A stretch of 56,659 nucleotides of DNA from positions 1 through 56,659 of the forward strand of contig CALXEH010000007.1 in NCBI GenBank assembly GCA_944387285.1. Reading direction: 5' to 3'. The notes beneath the pieces were generated by a model that had not been told where the DNA came from, made no database searches, and saw only the letters and a program-made list of their open reading frames with translations. The translations under genes were made by a program, and so were the position numbers. This document shows positions 31,895-41,246 of this stretch, piece after piece. The DNA is from an uncultured Oscillospiraceae bacterium (GTDB taxonomy: Bacteria > Bacillota > Clostridia > Oscillospirales > Oscillospiraceae). Each line of letters opens with the position of its first letter. Positions within the stretch are counted from its first letter, which is position 1.

Positions 31895-32158
31895 TCACTC
31901 GGAGAAGTCAGAGTCAATAAGCTCGGACAGCGTCGCAATGGCCTCGTTCTCATCCACACCGTCGGCGACGATGTTCACGGCCGTGCCCTTGACAATGCCG
32001 AGCGAGAGGACGCCGAGCAGGCTCTTCGCGTTGACGCGGCGCTCATCCCTCTCTATCCAGATGCTGCTCTTGAACTCATTGGCCTTCTGGATGAAGAAGG
32101 TCGCCGGCCTCGCGTGAAGACCTACCTGATTGTTTATTGTTACCTCTTTGGATATCAC
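31895..32158 (-). CDS. HPr-family phosphocarrier protein
   Basis: An 87-residue HPr. I chose GTG 32156-32158 with AAGGAG upstream. It places the phosphorylatable His at position 15 (QVGLHARPAT) and Ser at 46 (NAKSLLGVLSLG), exactly the canonical numbering. His15 accepts phosphate from enzyme I in sugar transport; Ser46 phosphorylation by HprK feeds catabolite control. No PTS genes or hprK are in the window, so partners must lie elsewhere. The leader contains a perfect GCCTGA/TCAGGC hairpin (32185-32201). Confidence 0.93.
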   Translation of the reverse strand: MISKEVTINNQVGLHARPATFFIQKANEFKSSIWIERDERRVNAKSLLGVLSLGIVKGTAVNIVADGVDENEAIATLSELIDSDFSE

Positions 32159-32214
32159 TAAGAGCCACTCCTTCCACAACCCCTGCCTGATTTATTCAGG
32201 CTTCATACAATGTA

Positions 32215-32243
32215 AGGATACCAAATTTCAACCGCAACGTCAA
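32215..32243 (-). promoter_or_regulatory. Promoter of the HPr gene
   Basis: On the minus strand TTGACG (32238-32243), 17 bases, TATCCT (32215-32220). Confidence 0.65.
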
Positions 32244-32299
32244 CTGCTTTTCTCGATTTCTCTATTTAGAACAAGAGCCGCAAATCTGAAAAGCCCGTT

Positions 32300-34675
32300 T
32301 TATTTAAGTTCAACTACGGTCACGCCGGTCTCTCCCTCGCCGTAACGGCCCAGCCGGAAGCTCTTTACGGCCTTATTCCGCCTCAGCGCCTGCTGCACCG
32401 CCTGCCGCAGCGCGCCCGTGCCCTTGCCGTGGATTATCGTCACCGTATGCAGCTTTCCCATCACCGCCGAGTCCAAATACCGCTCCATCACCGGTATGGC
32501 GTCGAGCGTTTCCATGCCCCGCAGATCCAGCTCCGGCGCTACGGCGCTCTCGCGGAAGCTCGTCACTCCGCTCGACACCGCCTGCTTTTTCTTCTGCGGC
32601 GGCTCTGTCACGCGCACCTCGTCCTGCTTGGCCGTCACGTTCATTATGCCCGCTTTTAAGCTCAGCGAACCATCCTTGTTTATCCCGACGACCTCGGCCT
32701 TCACGCCCATCGACAGCAGCTCCACCGTGTCGCCTACTACCGCCGGCCGCGTCGGGCCGCGCTTCTCCTCCGGCATCACAGGCTTTTCCGCAAAGCTCTC
32801 CTCCGCCTCGTTGAGCCTTCTTCTCAGCTCGGCCCGGGCCTCGTTCGCGGCCCTGTGGTCCTCCGCGTCGTTCGCGCGGCGGCGCATCTCGTCTATCTCC
32901 GCAAATGCCGCCTCCGCCGTCTCACGCGCCTCGGCGATTATCCGCTCCGCGTCGCGCTTTGCCTTGAGCTCCGCCTTCTCCAGCCTCAGGCTCAGCTCCA
33001 CCTTGAGCTTTGCCGACTCCTTGCGGTTCTCCTCTGCCTCCCTGAGTTTTTTCTGCGCCTCGTCCCTGTCGTGCTCCAGCGCCTGGCGCACGGCCTCGAG
33101 CTTCTCTATCGTCGCCTCAAAGCTCGCGCTCTCCGTGCCCACGCGGCCCTTCGCGTCCTCTATGACCTCCGCAGGCACGCCCAGGCGCTCCGAGATCGCA
33201 AAGGCGTTCGACTTGCCCGGTATGCCCACCAGCAGCCGGTACGTCGGCCGCAGCGTAGCCACGTCGAACTCGCAGGAGGCGTTCATCACGCCCTTCGCCG
33301 TCGTGGCGTACACCTTCAGCTCCGCGTAGTGCGTCGTCGCCGCGATGACGCTGCCCCGCTTCCGGGCGTACTCGATCACCGATATCGCCAGCGCCGCGCC
33401 CTCTGTCGGGTCCGTGCCCGCGCCCAGCTCGTCGAACAGGATGAGCGTATTCGGCCCACATTCATTAAGTATGCGCACGATGTTCGTCATGTGCGAGGAA
33501 AAGGTCGATAAGCTCTGCTCTATGCTCTGTTCGTCGCCTATATCCGCCAAAACCGCGTCGAATACCGGTACGGCGCTGCCGTCCGACACGGGCAGGTGCA
33601 GCCCGCAGGCCGCCATCACGCACATGAGCCCTATCGTCTTGAGCGTCACCGTCTTGCCGCCCGTATTCGGGCCCGTTATGACGAGCGTGTCAAAATCCCC
33701 GCCGAGCTCCAGGTCTATCGGCACCGCCGTGTCCTTGGGCAGCAGCGGATGCCGCGCCTTCCTCAGCACCACGGCCCGCTCCGAGAGCTCCGGCTCCATG
33801 CCCTCGTAGTCGTAGCTCAATTTCGCCTTCGCAAAAATGAGGTCGAGCGACACCAGTATGCCGAAGTCGCGCGAGATATCCTCCGCGTGCGCCGCGCAGT
33901 CGGCGGAAAGCTCCATCAGTATGCGCTCTATCTCCGCCTTCTCGCGCGAGCGCAGCTCCCTCAGCTCGTTATTCGCCTTCACCGCCGCCATCGGCTCTAT
34001 GAACAGCGTCGCGCCCGAGGCCGACACGTCGTGCACCAGGCCCGGCACCGTGTTCTTGAACTCCGCCTTCACCGGCACCACATAGCGCTCCGAGCGCGTA
34101 GTGATTATCGGCTCCTGCAGGGCCTTGGCGTAGCTCGGCGAGGAGATTATCTTCTGCAGCGCCTCGCGCACCCGCGAGGACGCCGCGCGGATGAGCCGCC
34201 GTATCGACGCCAGCTCCGGGCTCGCCGAGTCCGCCAGCTCGTCCTCGCCCGCTATGGAGCCCGTTATCTTGTCCTCCAGGAACCTGTTCGTTATGAGCGA
34301 GTTGAAAAGCCCGTCGATGCAGGTCTTCTCATTGCCCCGGCCGTCGCCGGCGGCGTAGCTGCGCGCCTGCCGCGCGGCCGTCAGCACGCCCGCTATGTCC
34401 ATGAGCTCGCGTATGTTCAGGCAGCCGCCCATGTCCGCGCGAGAGAGGCTCGCGCGCACGTCCTTCACCCCTGAGAACGAGGGGCTGCCGCGCTTTACCA
34501 TCATGCCCCGCGCGGCGCTCGTCTCGGCCAGCAGCCGGGCCGCCGCCGCCCTGTCCGTCGCGGGCGTGAGCGCCAGGGCGCGCTCCTTGGCCGCCTCGCT
34601 CACGGCCTTGTGCGCCAGCATTTCGAGTATGGCGGGCAGCTCCAGCGTCGAGGCGGATTTTTCGTACTGTGTCAT
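32300..34675 (-). CDS. mutS2: Endonuclease MutS2 (RqcU-type ribosome rescue/recombination factor)
   Basis: A 791-residue MutS paralogue without the mismatch-reading domain. Known roles are suppression of recombination and, in Bacillus, splitting of collided ribosomes. The ATPase core has GPNTGGKTVTLKTIGL (Walker A), FSSHMTNI, FDELGAGTDPTEGAALA (Walker B) and ATTHYAELK. A long coiled coil (about 510-640) follows, and a C-terminal Smr nuclease domain ends the protein with LDLRGM and HGKGTGALRQAV. It starts one base after the recO stop. Confidence 0.96.
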   Translation of the reverse strand: MTQYEKSASTLELPAILEMLAHKAVSEAAKERALALTPATDRAAAARLLAETSAARGMMVKRGSPSFSGVKDVRASLSRADMGGCLNIRELMDIAGVLTAARQARSYAAGDGRGNEKTCIDGLFNSLITNRFLEDKITGSIAGEDELADSASPELASIRRLIRAASSRVREALQKIISSPSYAKALQEPIITTRSERYVVPVKAEFKNTVPGLVHDVSASGATLFIEPMAAVKANNELRELRSREKAEIERILMELSADCAAHAEDISRDFGILVSLDLIFAKAKLSYDYEGMEPELSERAVVLRKARHPLLPKDTAVPIDLELGGDFDTLVITGPNTGGKTVTLKTIGLMCVMAACGLHLPVSDGSAVPVFDAVLADIGDEQSIEQSLSTFSSHMTNIVRILNECGPNTLILFDELGAGTDPTEGAALAISVIEYARKRGSVIAATTHYAELKVYATTAKGVMNASCEFDVATLRPTYRLLVGIPGKSNAFAISERLGVPAEVIEDAKGRVGTESASFEATIEKLEAVRQALEHDRDEAQKKLREAEENRKESAKLKVELSLRLEKAELKAKRDAERIIAEARETAEAAFAEIDEMRRRANDAEDHRAANEARAELRRRLNEAEESFAEKPVMPEEKRGPTRPAVVGDTVELLSMGVKAEVVGINKDGSLSLKAGIMNVTAKQDEVRVTEPPQKKKQAVSSGVTSFRESAVAPELDLRGMETLDAIPVMERYLDSAVMGKLHTVTIIHGKGTGALRQAVQQALRRNKAVKSFRLGRYGEGETGVTVVELK

Positions 34676-34676
34676 C

Positions 34677-35414
34677 TTATTTCCTAACCCTCTTGTAGTA
34701 GTCGAGGCTGGCGAAGCCCCGGTCCAGCTCGTAGAGCAGGTAGGCCTCGCAGACCTGGCCCAGCCTCTGCAGGGCCTCGGCGTCGAGCTTGAAGGCGAAC
34801 ACCTTCTTCGGCTCCGCGTTCACGATATAGCGCATCGCCTCGATGACCGCCCCGTCCACGGCCAGGCCGTCCGGCCTCGGGCAGTCCTCGCAGTAGAGCT
34901 CGCCGTGCGCGGGCACCAGCCAGCCCTGCGCTATCTCCGCCTTGCCGCACTTCGCGCAGCCTTCCAGCTCCGGGCGGTAGCCCGAAAGGCACATCAGCCT
35001 CAGCTCAAAGGCCGCCTTCACCTGCTCCTGGGAATACAGCCCCGACGCGAGCGCGTACAGGCTGTTCAGGCCCAGCTGCAATATCTCAGGCTCCGGGCAG
35101 TCCTCGTCCGAGACCGCCTCCAGCAGCTCCGCTATATAGCTGCCCAGCGCCAGCAGCTCCAGGTTCCCGCGCAGGCCACGGAACTGCTCCACCGTCGTCG
35201 CCTCGTTTATCGTCCAGTAGCCCTTGTTCCCAAACAGCGTCAGCTCCGAAAAGCACAAAAGCTGCGTCGCCGCAGACAGCTTGCTGCGCACCCGAGCCAC
35301 GCCCCGGGCCTTCGCCGTCAGCTTGCCCTCCGTCTCCGTCAGGATGGTGAGTATCTTGTCCGATTCCTTGTACTTGGCCTCGCGCAGGATGAGGCCCCTT
35401 GTCGTGTGGTACAT
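34677..35414 (-). CDS. recO: DNA repair protein RecO
   Basis: Recombination mediator that helps load RecA on SSB-coated single strands. It has 245 residues. The N-terminal OB fold (TTRGLILREAKYKESDKILTILTE) leads to a helical domain and a zinc-binding region with CLSGYRPELEGCAKCG and a later CEDC. It lies between yqzL/era and mutS2; the era-yqzL-recO order is typical of Firmicutes. Confidence 0.95.
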   Translation of the reverse strand: MYHTTRGLILREAKYKESDKILTILTETEGKLTAKARGVARVRSKLSAATQLLCFSELTLFGNKGYWTINEATTVEQFRGLRGNLELLALGSYIAELLEAVSDEDCPEPEILQLGLNSLYALASGLYSQEQVKAAFELRLMCLSGYRPELEGCAKCGKAEIAQGWLVPAHGELYCEDCPRPDGLAVDGAVIEAMRYIVNAEPKKVFAFKLDAEALQRLGQVCEAYLLYELDRGFASLDYYKRVRK

Positions 35415-35432
35415 ATGTATCGCCTCGCAATC

Positions 35433-35573
35433 TCAGTCGGAGCGGCAGGGCTTTTGCCGCTCCTTCGTCTCCTTCTGCCTGTCCTTCGTCCTGTCCTCGC
35501 GGCTCATGAGCCAGTACACCGGCTCGCCCGTCTCACGAAACAGCGCCCAAAAGTCCCCGACCTTCACGATCAT
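35433..35573 (-). CDS. YqzL-like small protein
   Basis: A 46-residue gene between era and recO, starting at ATG 35571-35573 with AGAGGTG directly upstream. The N-terminal half VGDFWALFRETGEPVYWL fits the YqzL pattern (F-W-x-x-F-x-x-T-G then Y-L), and the position is exactly that of yqzL. The second half is a charged, Lys/Glu/Arg-rich extension absent from the shorter Bacillus protein. Function is unknown; sporulation links have been suggested for the family. Confidence 0.72.
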   Translation of the reverse strand: MIVKVGDFWALFRETGEPVYWLMSREDRTKDRQKETKERQKPCRSD

Positions 35574-35624
35574 CACCTCTGGGCTTAGTTTTTGCAACTG
35601 ACGCGGCTTTAGCGATGGGAATAT

Positions 35625-36509
35625 TTAATCGTTGAAGCCGAAGTTCCTCAAAAGCGGCTGGGAGTCGCGCCAGTTCTCCTTCACCTTCACCCAGGTCTTC
35701 AAAAACACCTTCGTGTCCAAAAAGCCCTCCATGTCCTTGCGCGCCAGCTCGCCCACCTTGCCGAGCATGGCGCCGTTTTTGCCGATTATGATGCCCTTGT
35801 GGCTGGCCTTCTCGCAGTAGATCGTCGCGTCTATCTCTATGACGCCGTCCTCGCGCTCGTGGAAGCGCGTTATCTCCACCGCCGTGCCGTGCGGCACCTC
35901 CTTGTCGAGGCACCACAGCAGCTTCTCGCGCAGCAGCTCCGCGCACAGCTGCTTTTCCGGCTGGTCGGTATACATGTCCTCCGGGAACAGGTGCGGGCCG
36001 GGCTCCGCGAACTTCTCCATCTCCGACAGCAGCGCCTCGAGGCCCTCGCCCCGCTTCGCCGAGATGGGCACTATCGCCGCAAAGTCGTGCGCCTGCGCGT
36101 AGGCGGAGATGACCGACAGCAGCTCCGGCTTCTCCACGGTGTCTATCTTGTTTATCGCCAGTATCGCCGGCGCGCGCGAGGCGCGTATCTGGCGTATCAG
36201 CTCCGTCTCCTGCGGGCCCAGCGAGGCTATCGGCTCCACCACCAGCACGACGGCGTCCACGTCCGCGACGCTCTCGCGCACGAGCTTGTCCATATACTCG
36301 CCCAGCCGCGTCCGCGCCCGGTGGAAGCCCGGCGTGTCCATGAGTACGAGCTGCGTGTCGCCCCGGTTTATTATCGCCGTTATCCGGTTTCGCGTAGTCT
36401 GGGGCTTATTCGAGACTATGGCCACCTTCTCGCCCACGAGGGCGTTCGTCAGCGTGCTCTTGCCCACGTTCGGGCGGCCCGCTATCGTTATCATCACGTT
36501 TTTATCCAT
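35625..36509 (-). CDS. era: GTPase Era
   Basis: Essential GTPase in 30S subunit maturation. It has 294 residues from ATG 36507-36509. The G domain has GRPNVGKS (11-18), DTPGFH, NKID and the ISA motif in PISAKRGEG. A KH RNA-binding domain follows (KASHKGIIIGKNGAMLGKVG), which in known Era binds the 3' end of 16S rRNA. The start overlaps the stop of the rarD-like gene by eight bases. YqzL and recO follow. Confidence 0.97.
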   Translation of the reverse strand: MDKNVMITIAGRPNVGKSTLTNALVGEKVAIVSNKPQTTRNRITAIINRGDTQLVLMDTPGFHRARTRLGEYMDKLVRESVADVDAVVLVVEPIASLGPQETELIRQIRASRAPAILAINKIDTVEKPELLSVISAYAQAHDFAAIVPISAKRGEGLEALLSEMEKFAEPGPHLFPEDMYTDQPEKQLCAELLREKLLWCLDKEVPHGTAVEITRFHEREDGVIEIDATIYCEKASHKGIIIGKNGAMLGKVGELARKDMEGFLDTKVFLKTWVKVKENWRDSQPLLRNFGFND

Positions 36510-37395
36510 TTTCGCACTCCACCTTTGCCCTTCTCCGGGCGATCTCACCGCCCGCGATGAAGACTATCGTCGCCAGCCACACGCAGACGAAGGCCACCGT
36601 CATCGCCGGGCTCATCGTCTCGTTATACAGCACCACGCCGCACAGCAGCTGCAGCGTCGGGTTCACATACATCAGTATGCCCGAGAGCGACATCGAGGTC
36701 GTCCTTATCCCCGCCGAGTAGAAAAACAGCGGCAGGTAGGTCACGAGCCCCGCCAGCGGCAGCAGTATCAGCCGCCAGCCCGTCACCTGGCCCGTGCTCA
36801 CCGGCCCGCCCTGCGCCTCCATGACGATTATCACCGCCAGGGCGATGGGCGAGACCAGCAGCGTCTCGATAAAGGTGGACACGTCGCCGGGCACGTCTGC
36901 CTTTTTCTTTATCGCCCCGTAGATCGCAAACGACAGGCCGATGAGCACCGCCAAAAGCGGGAACTCGCCCTCCATCACCATGGGCGCCGCCACGCCCGCC
37001 GCCGCCAGCGCCACAGCCGTCCACTGCGCCACCGTCAGCCTCTCGCGAAACACGAGGAAGCCCACCAGGATGGCGAGGATGGGGTTTATGTAGTACGCCA
37101 GGCTCACGTCCAGCACCCGGTTCGCCGCCACACAGTAGATGAGCGCGCCCCAGTTGAAGCTGATGAACAGCCCGCAGGCCAGCATCAGCAGGCGCAGCCG
37201 CCGGTCCTTCAGCACCCGCATAGCCTCGCGCCACTTGCCGCAGGCAGGCACCACGATGAGGCTCACCACCAGTGAGAACACTATCCGGCAGCAGAGCACA
37301 TACACCGAGTCCACATCCGCCAGCAGCTTCCAATATATCGGAAACACGCCCCAGAGCACATAGCTCATCAGGACGGCCCAGGCCCCTTTTCTCAT
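36502..37395 (-). CDS. RarD-like EamA-family transporter
   Basis: A 297-residue DMT-superfamily permease of the RarD subfamily. It opens MRKGAWAVLMSYVLWGVFPIYWKLL, has about ten membrane helices and contains NWGALIYCVAANRVLDVSLAYYINPI, a RarD hallmark, and a basic C terminus. GAGAGGT precedes the ATG at 37393-37395. The transported molecule is unknown. It occupies the place of dgkA-cdd in the classical ybeY-era neighbourhood. Confidence 0.88.
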   Translation of the reverse strand: MRKGAWAVLMSYVLWGVFPIYWKLLADVDSVYVLCCRIVFSLVVSLIVVPACGKWREAMRVLKDRRLRLLMLACGLFISFNWGALIYCVAANRVLDVSLAYYINPILAILVGFLVFRERLTVAQWTAVALAAAGVAAPMVMEGEFPLLAVLIGLSFAIYGAIKKKADVPGDVSTFIETLLVSPIALAVIIVMEAQGGPVSTGQVTGWRLILLPLAGLVTYLPLFFYSAGIRTTSMSLSGILMYVNPTLQLLCGVVLYNETMSPAMTVAFVCVWLATIVFIAGGEIARRRAKVECENG

Positions 37396-37421
37396 ACCTC
37401 TCTCTTTCTCCCCAAAGCGGC

Positions 37422-37907
37422 TCAGACCCCGAGGCCGGCCATTATCAGATCCTCCCTGCCGCGCATCTGCCGCTTCATCTCGCCCTCGTCCACATGGTCG
37501 TAGCCGAGCAGGTGCAGGGTGCTGTGCACGGTGAGGTACATGAGCTCGCGCTCGAAGCTGTGGCCGTACTCCGCCGCCTGCGCCTCGCACTTTTCCAGCG
37601 ATATCGCCATGTCGCCGAGGAACACGCGCCCCGTCTCCGGGTCTGTCTCGCACAGCGCCGCGTCGAACTGCCCCGGCGTGAGCTCGTTCGCCGGGAAGCT
37701 CAGCACGTCCGTGGGCCTGTCCACGCCGCGGTAGTCGCGGTTCAATTCGTGTATGCCCTCGTTGTCCGTCAGCAGGACGCTCACCTCGCAGGGCGCGTCC
37801 ACGCCCTCGGCGCGCAGGGCGGCGTTTATCGCACGGAGGATGAGCCGCCGCGCTTCGTTATGGCCCAGGCCGGGCCTCGCGCGGCCGAGCATTATCTTGA
37901 CATCCAT
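37422..37907 (-). CDS. ybeY: Endoribonuclease YbeY, rRNA maturation factor
   Basis: A zinc-dependent RNase for 16S rRNA processing and ribosome quality control. It has 161 residues. The metal motif is VHSTLHLLGYDHVDEGE (three His). The conserved DRPTDVLSFPA segment and GDMAIS precede it. The start overlaps the M32 peptidase stop by one base (TGATG). Era, its functional neighbour, is one gene downstream. Confidence 0.95.
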   Translation of the reverse strand: MDVKIMLGRARPGLGHNEARRLILRAINAALRAEGVDAPCEVSVLLTDNEGIHELNRDYRGVDRPTDVLSFPANELTPGQFDAALCETDPETGRVFLGDMAISLEKCEAQAAEYGHSFERELMYLTVHSTLHLLGYDHVDEGEMKRQMRGREDLIMAGLGV

Positions 37908-39403
37908 CAGAACCTATACACCTCGCGCATCTTGGCCTCGAGGTAGTCCGTATAATAGCCCGGGTCGAAGTCCCCGCCCAGGGCCTCGCGCATCAGCTCC
38001 GAGGGCGTCTTGAGCCCGCCGTACTGCCAGATGCATTCGCCCAGCCAGGCGTTCACGGGCGTGATGTCGCCCGAGGCGACAGCCGCGTCGGGGTCGAAGC
38101 CCTCACGCATACGCGCCATGAGCTGCGCGCCGTAGGCGCTGCCCAGGGCGTAGCTCGGGAAGTAGCCGAGGTCGCCGCCCGACCAGTGCGAGTCCTGCAA
38201 TACACCGTGCGCGTCGTCCGGCACATCCACGCCCAGGTACTGCTTGTACAGGGCGTTCCACCTCTCGGGCAGCTCGCTGACCTTCGCCTCGCCGTGGAGC
38301 AGGGCCCGTTCCAGCTCATAGCGCACCATAATGTGCAGGCTGTAGCTCAGCTCGTCCGCCTCTATGCGGATGAGGCCCGGTTTGGAGGCGTTCACCGCTC
38401 GGTAGAAGGCCTCGGCGTCGTACCTGCCCAGCTCCGGGCAGAGCCGCACCAGTTCCGGCCAGGCCAGCTCGCAGAAGGCCCGCGAGCGGCCGATGATGTT
38501 CTCATAAAACCTCGACTGGCTCTCGTGTACGCCCATGGACACGCCGCGGCCCAGCTGCGTGAAGGCATAGTCCTCGCCCGTGCCGAGCTCGTAGAGCGCG
38601 TGCCCGCCCTCGTGTATCACGCTGAACATCGATGACGTGAAGGCGTTTTCGTGATACTTCGTCGTTATCCGGACATCGTGCCGGGAAAAGTCTATCGTGA
38701 AGGGGTGCTCCGTCGTAGTGAGGGCGCAGCGCTCGGGGTCGAGGCGTAAAAAGCGCATCAGCCAGGCAGAGAGCTCCGCCTGCTTGTCCAACGGGAAACG
38801 AACGCCCAGCAGCGAGGTATCCGGCTGCTCCGAAGCGGCGACCTTGGCCATGAGCGGCACCAGCTTCTCGCGCAGTTTGGCAAAAAAGCTGTCGCAGAAG
38901 GCCTGGGTCATGCCCTCCTCGTAGTTGTCGAGCCAGAAGTCATAGGGGTCCTTGTCCGGCTCGACGAGACCGGCGAAACGGCGGTTGGCGGCGACGATCT
39001 TCTCCAGCAGGGGCTGGAAGAGGGTGAAGTCGGACTTCTCCTTGGCTTCGCGCCAGACCGTGGCGGATTCGTTGAGCAGCTCCTGGTAGGCGACGTACTC
39101 GTCCATGGGCACGCGGCTGCGGAAGCGCAGGGCCTTCTCGCGCAGCTGCACCAGGCGGCGCTCCGCCGGCGTGAGCTCGTCCAGCCGCTCGCCGAGCACG
39201 CGCAGGGTCTCCTGCGCCGCCTCGCCGCTCGAGAGCTTGTACATCTCCTCATTGAGCACGGAGAGCGTCTTGCCGCGCGAGACGTATGTCCCCTTCGGCG
39301 CCGCCGTGACGCCGTCAAAATACAGCATCCCTGCCGCGTGGTTGAAGGCAAACTCGCGCAGCTCAAGGTCCCTGAGGTTTTTCCTTGCTTCTTCAAACGT
39401 CAT
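37907..39403 (-). CDS. M32-family metallocarboxypeptidase
   Basis: A 498-residue cytoplasmic zinc carboxypeptidase of the Taq carboxypeptidase type. HEGGH (in VIHEGGHALYELG) holds two zinc ligands and the catalytic Glu, and the third ligand is the Glu of GVHESQSRFYENIIGRS. Also conserved are DWLLGE-like stretches and ELSYSLHIMVRYELE. GGGAGG lies eight bases before the ATG at 39401-39403, which overlaps the methyltransferase stop. It is inserted in the otherwise conserved phoH-ybeY interval. Confidence 0.94.
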   Translation of the reverse strand: MTFEEARKNLRDLELREFAFNHAAGMLYFDGVTAAPKGTYVSRGKTLSVLNEEMYKLSSGEAAQETLRVLGERLDELTPAERRLVQLREKALRFRSRVPMDEYVAYQELLNESATVWREAKEKSDFTLFQPLLEKIVAANRRFAGLVEPDKDPYDFWLDNYEEGMTQAFCDSFFAKLREKLVPLMAKVAASEQPDTSLLGVRFPLDKQAELSAWLMRFLRLDPERCALTTTEHPFTIDFSRHDVRITTKYHENAFTSSMFSVIHEGGHALYELGTGEDYAFTQLGRGVSMGVHESQSRFYENIIGRSRAFCELAWPELVRLCPELGRYDAEAFYRAVNASKPGLIRIEADELSYSLHIMVRYELERALLHGEAKVSELPERWNALYKQYLGVDVPDDAHGVLQDSHWSGGDLGYFPSYALGSAYGAQLMARMREGFDPDAAVASGDITPVNAWLGECIWQYGGLKTPSELMREALGGDFDPGYYTDYLEAKMREVYRF

Positions 39404-40233
39404 ATGTCTATCCTCCCGGTCTTTTCTCCTATGTACAAAAAGTGTTCCGACCAACTCAGCAGCGCCGGCATCTCACAGGTCTCGAGCGAGAGCCCCAGCC
39501 AGGCGTCGCGCTGCTCGTGCGTCAGCGAAAGCCAGTCCCTTCTGGCCGCGAGCAGGCCCTCGCTCCCCAGAAAATGCAGCTTCTTGAGCGGGAAGCCTTC
39601 AAAATGGCTCAGCGCCCCTTCCGGGCTCGTGAAATACGCCCGCGTGAAAGCCTCGCCGGCGTACTCGCCCCCGGCCTTGAGCGCGGAGTAGTACCTGCGC
39701 TCGGACTCGGTGGCGTCTATGCCCAGGATGCCCTCCGGCCAGCTGTCGAGCCTGCCGAGGCGGTAGATCATGTCCGAGTATATCGAGATGAAGGCCGCAA
39801 AGAGCTTGCCGCCGCGCTTGAGCCGGGCGAGGCAGTTTTTTATGGCCCTGAGCCGCTCCTCCCGCACAAGCAGGTGATAGAGCGGGCCCATGCACAGGAC
39901 GTGGTCAAACGGCCCCTCCGGCAGCGAGGCCGGGTCCAGCGCGTCGCCCTGCCGGGCCTCTATCGACACTCCGGCAGCCAGCGCCTTTTCCCTTGCCAGC
40001 CCGATATTCCCGTCCGACAGGTCCACGAGCGTGACCTCCGCCCCGCGCTTTGCAAGGTGTATGGAGTACCGGCCCGGGCCGCCGCCCAGGTCCAGCACGC
40101 GCTCCCCGGGTCTGATATATCCGTCGATAAAGGTGCAGTTTATCAGGAACTCCCAGGGGTTCAGCTCCAGCCGCGACCATTCGGACTGCGGCGCGTCGTC
40201 GTAGTATTGCTTTACTGCCTCTCTGTCGTTCAT
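39400..40233 (-). CDS. Class I SAM-dependent methyltransferase, substrate unknown
   Basis: A 277-residue methyltransferase. Motif I is VLDLGGGPGRYSIHLAKRGAEVTLVD, then FDHVLCMGPLYHL (motif IV). It resembles the small-molecule or quinone/tRNA-type methyltransferases found singly in Clostridia. The N-terminal YYDDAP phrase is common in this group. Overlaps by ATGA with both phoH upstream and the M32 peptidase downstream. The methyl acceptor cannot be inferred. Confidence 0.85.
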   Translation of the reverse strand: MNDREAVKQYYDDAPQSEWSRLELNPWEFLINCTFIDGYIRPGERVLDLGGGPGRYSIHLAKRGAEVTLVDLSDGNIGLAREKALAAGVSIEARQGDALDPASLPEGPFDHVLCMGPLYHLLVREERLRAIKNCLARLKRGGKLFAAFISIYSDMIYRLGRLDSWPEGILGIDATESERRYYSALKAGGEYAGEAFTRAYFTSPEGALSHFEGFPLKKLHFLGSEGLLAARRDWLSLTHEQRDAWLGLSLETCEMPALLSWSEHFLYIGEKTGRIDI

Positions 40234-41231
40234 TTCTTTCTCTTGAACCTGGACGGGTCGAGCTTCTGCTGGGGCGCGCGGCGCTTTTCGTCCTTTTCAT
40301 ACGCCTCGATTATCTTCTGCACCAGCTCGTGGCGCACCACGTCCGCGCCCGTCAGCTTGCAGATGGCGATGTCGTCTATGCCCTTCAGCACCCGCATCGC
40401 CTCCTTCAGGCCGGAGACCTTGTCCCCGGGCAGGTCTATCTGCGTCACGTCGCCCGTGATCACCACCCGCGAACCGAAGCCTATGCGCGTCAGGAACATC
40501 TTCATCTGCTCGCGCGAGGTGTTCTGCGCCTCGTCGAGGATGATAAAGCTGTCATCCAGCGTCCGGCCGCGCATATAGGCCAGCGGCGCGACCTCGATAT
40601 TCCCGCGCTCGAGGTACTTGTTATACGTCTCCGGGCCCAGCATCTCAAAGAGCGCGTCGTACAGCGGCCGCAGATACGGGTCCACCTTGCTCTGCAGGTC
40701 GCCGGGCAGAAAGCCCAGGCGCTCGCCGGCCTCCACCGCCGGGCGGGTCAGGATTATCCGGTTCACCTTCTCCGACCTGAACGCCGCCACGGCCTCCGCC
40801 ACCGCCAGATAGGTCTTGCCCGTGCCCGCCGGGCCTATGCCCAGCGTTATCGTGTTCTTGTTCATGGCGTCCACATAGGCCTTCTGGCCCAGGGTCTTCG
40901 CCTTTATCGGCTTGCCCTTCGCCGTTATGCACACCACGTCGCCCGAGAGCTCCGAGATCTTCGCCTCCCGGCCCTCCGAGCAGAGCTTCAGTATATACCG
41001 CACGTTCTGCGCGTCTATCGCCTCGCCGCGCGACGCCAGCTGCAAAAGCCCGTTTATCGCCTTCTCCGCCGTCATCACGTCCTCGGCCTCGCCCGAGATG
41101 CGCAGCTGGTCGTCCCTGTCCGTCACGCGCACGCCAAGCTCCGTCTCGATTATACGCAGGTTCTGGTCGAACGACCCGAACACGCTTATCACATTCTCCA
41201 TCCTGTCTATCGGCAGGGTCTTTTCTATCAT
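40230..41231 (-). CDS. phoH: PhoH/YbeZ-family ATPase
   Basis: A 333-residue NTPase thought to act on RNA with YbeY. The N-terminal domain is KH-like (residues about 15-85). The P-loop is GPAGTGKTYLA, followed by RPAVEAGERLGFLPGD, Walker B FIILDEAQNT and the sensor TGDVTQIDLP. A basic tail ends KLDPSRFKRKK. AAGGTG lies before the ATG. It is preceded by yqfC and yqfD as in Bacillus, but separated from ybeY by two foreign-looking genes. Confidence 0.95.
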   Translation of the reverse strand: MIEKTLPIDRMENVISVFGSFDQNLRIIETELGVRVTDRDDQLRISGEAEDVMTAEKAINGLLQLASRGEAIDAQNVRYILKLCSEGREAKISELSGDVVCITAKGKPIKAKTLGQKAYVDAMNKNTITLGIGPAGTGKTYLAVAEAVAAFRSEKVNRIILTRPAVEAGERLGFLPGDLQSKVDPYLRPLYDALFEMLGPETYNKYLERGNIEVAPLAYMRGRTLDDSFIILDEAQNTSREQMKMFLTRIGFGSRVVITGDVTQIDLPGDKVSGLKEAMRVLKGIDDIAICKLTGADVVRHELVQKIIEAYEKDEKRRAPQQKLDPSRFKRKK

Positions 41232-41246
41232 CTGTACACCTTCCGT

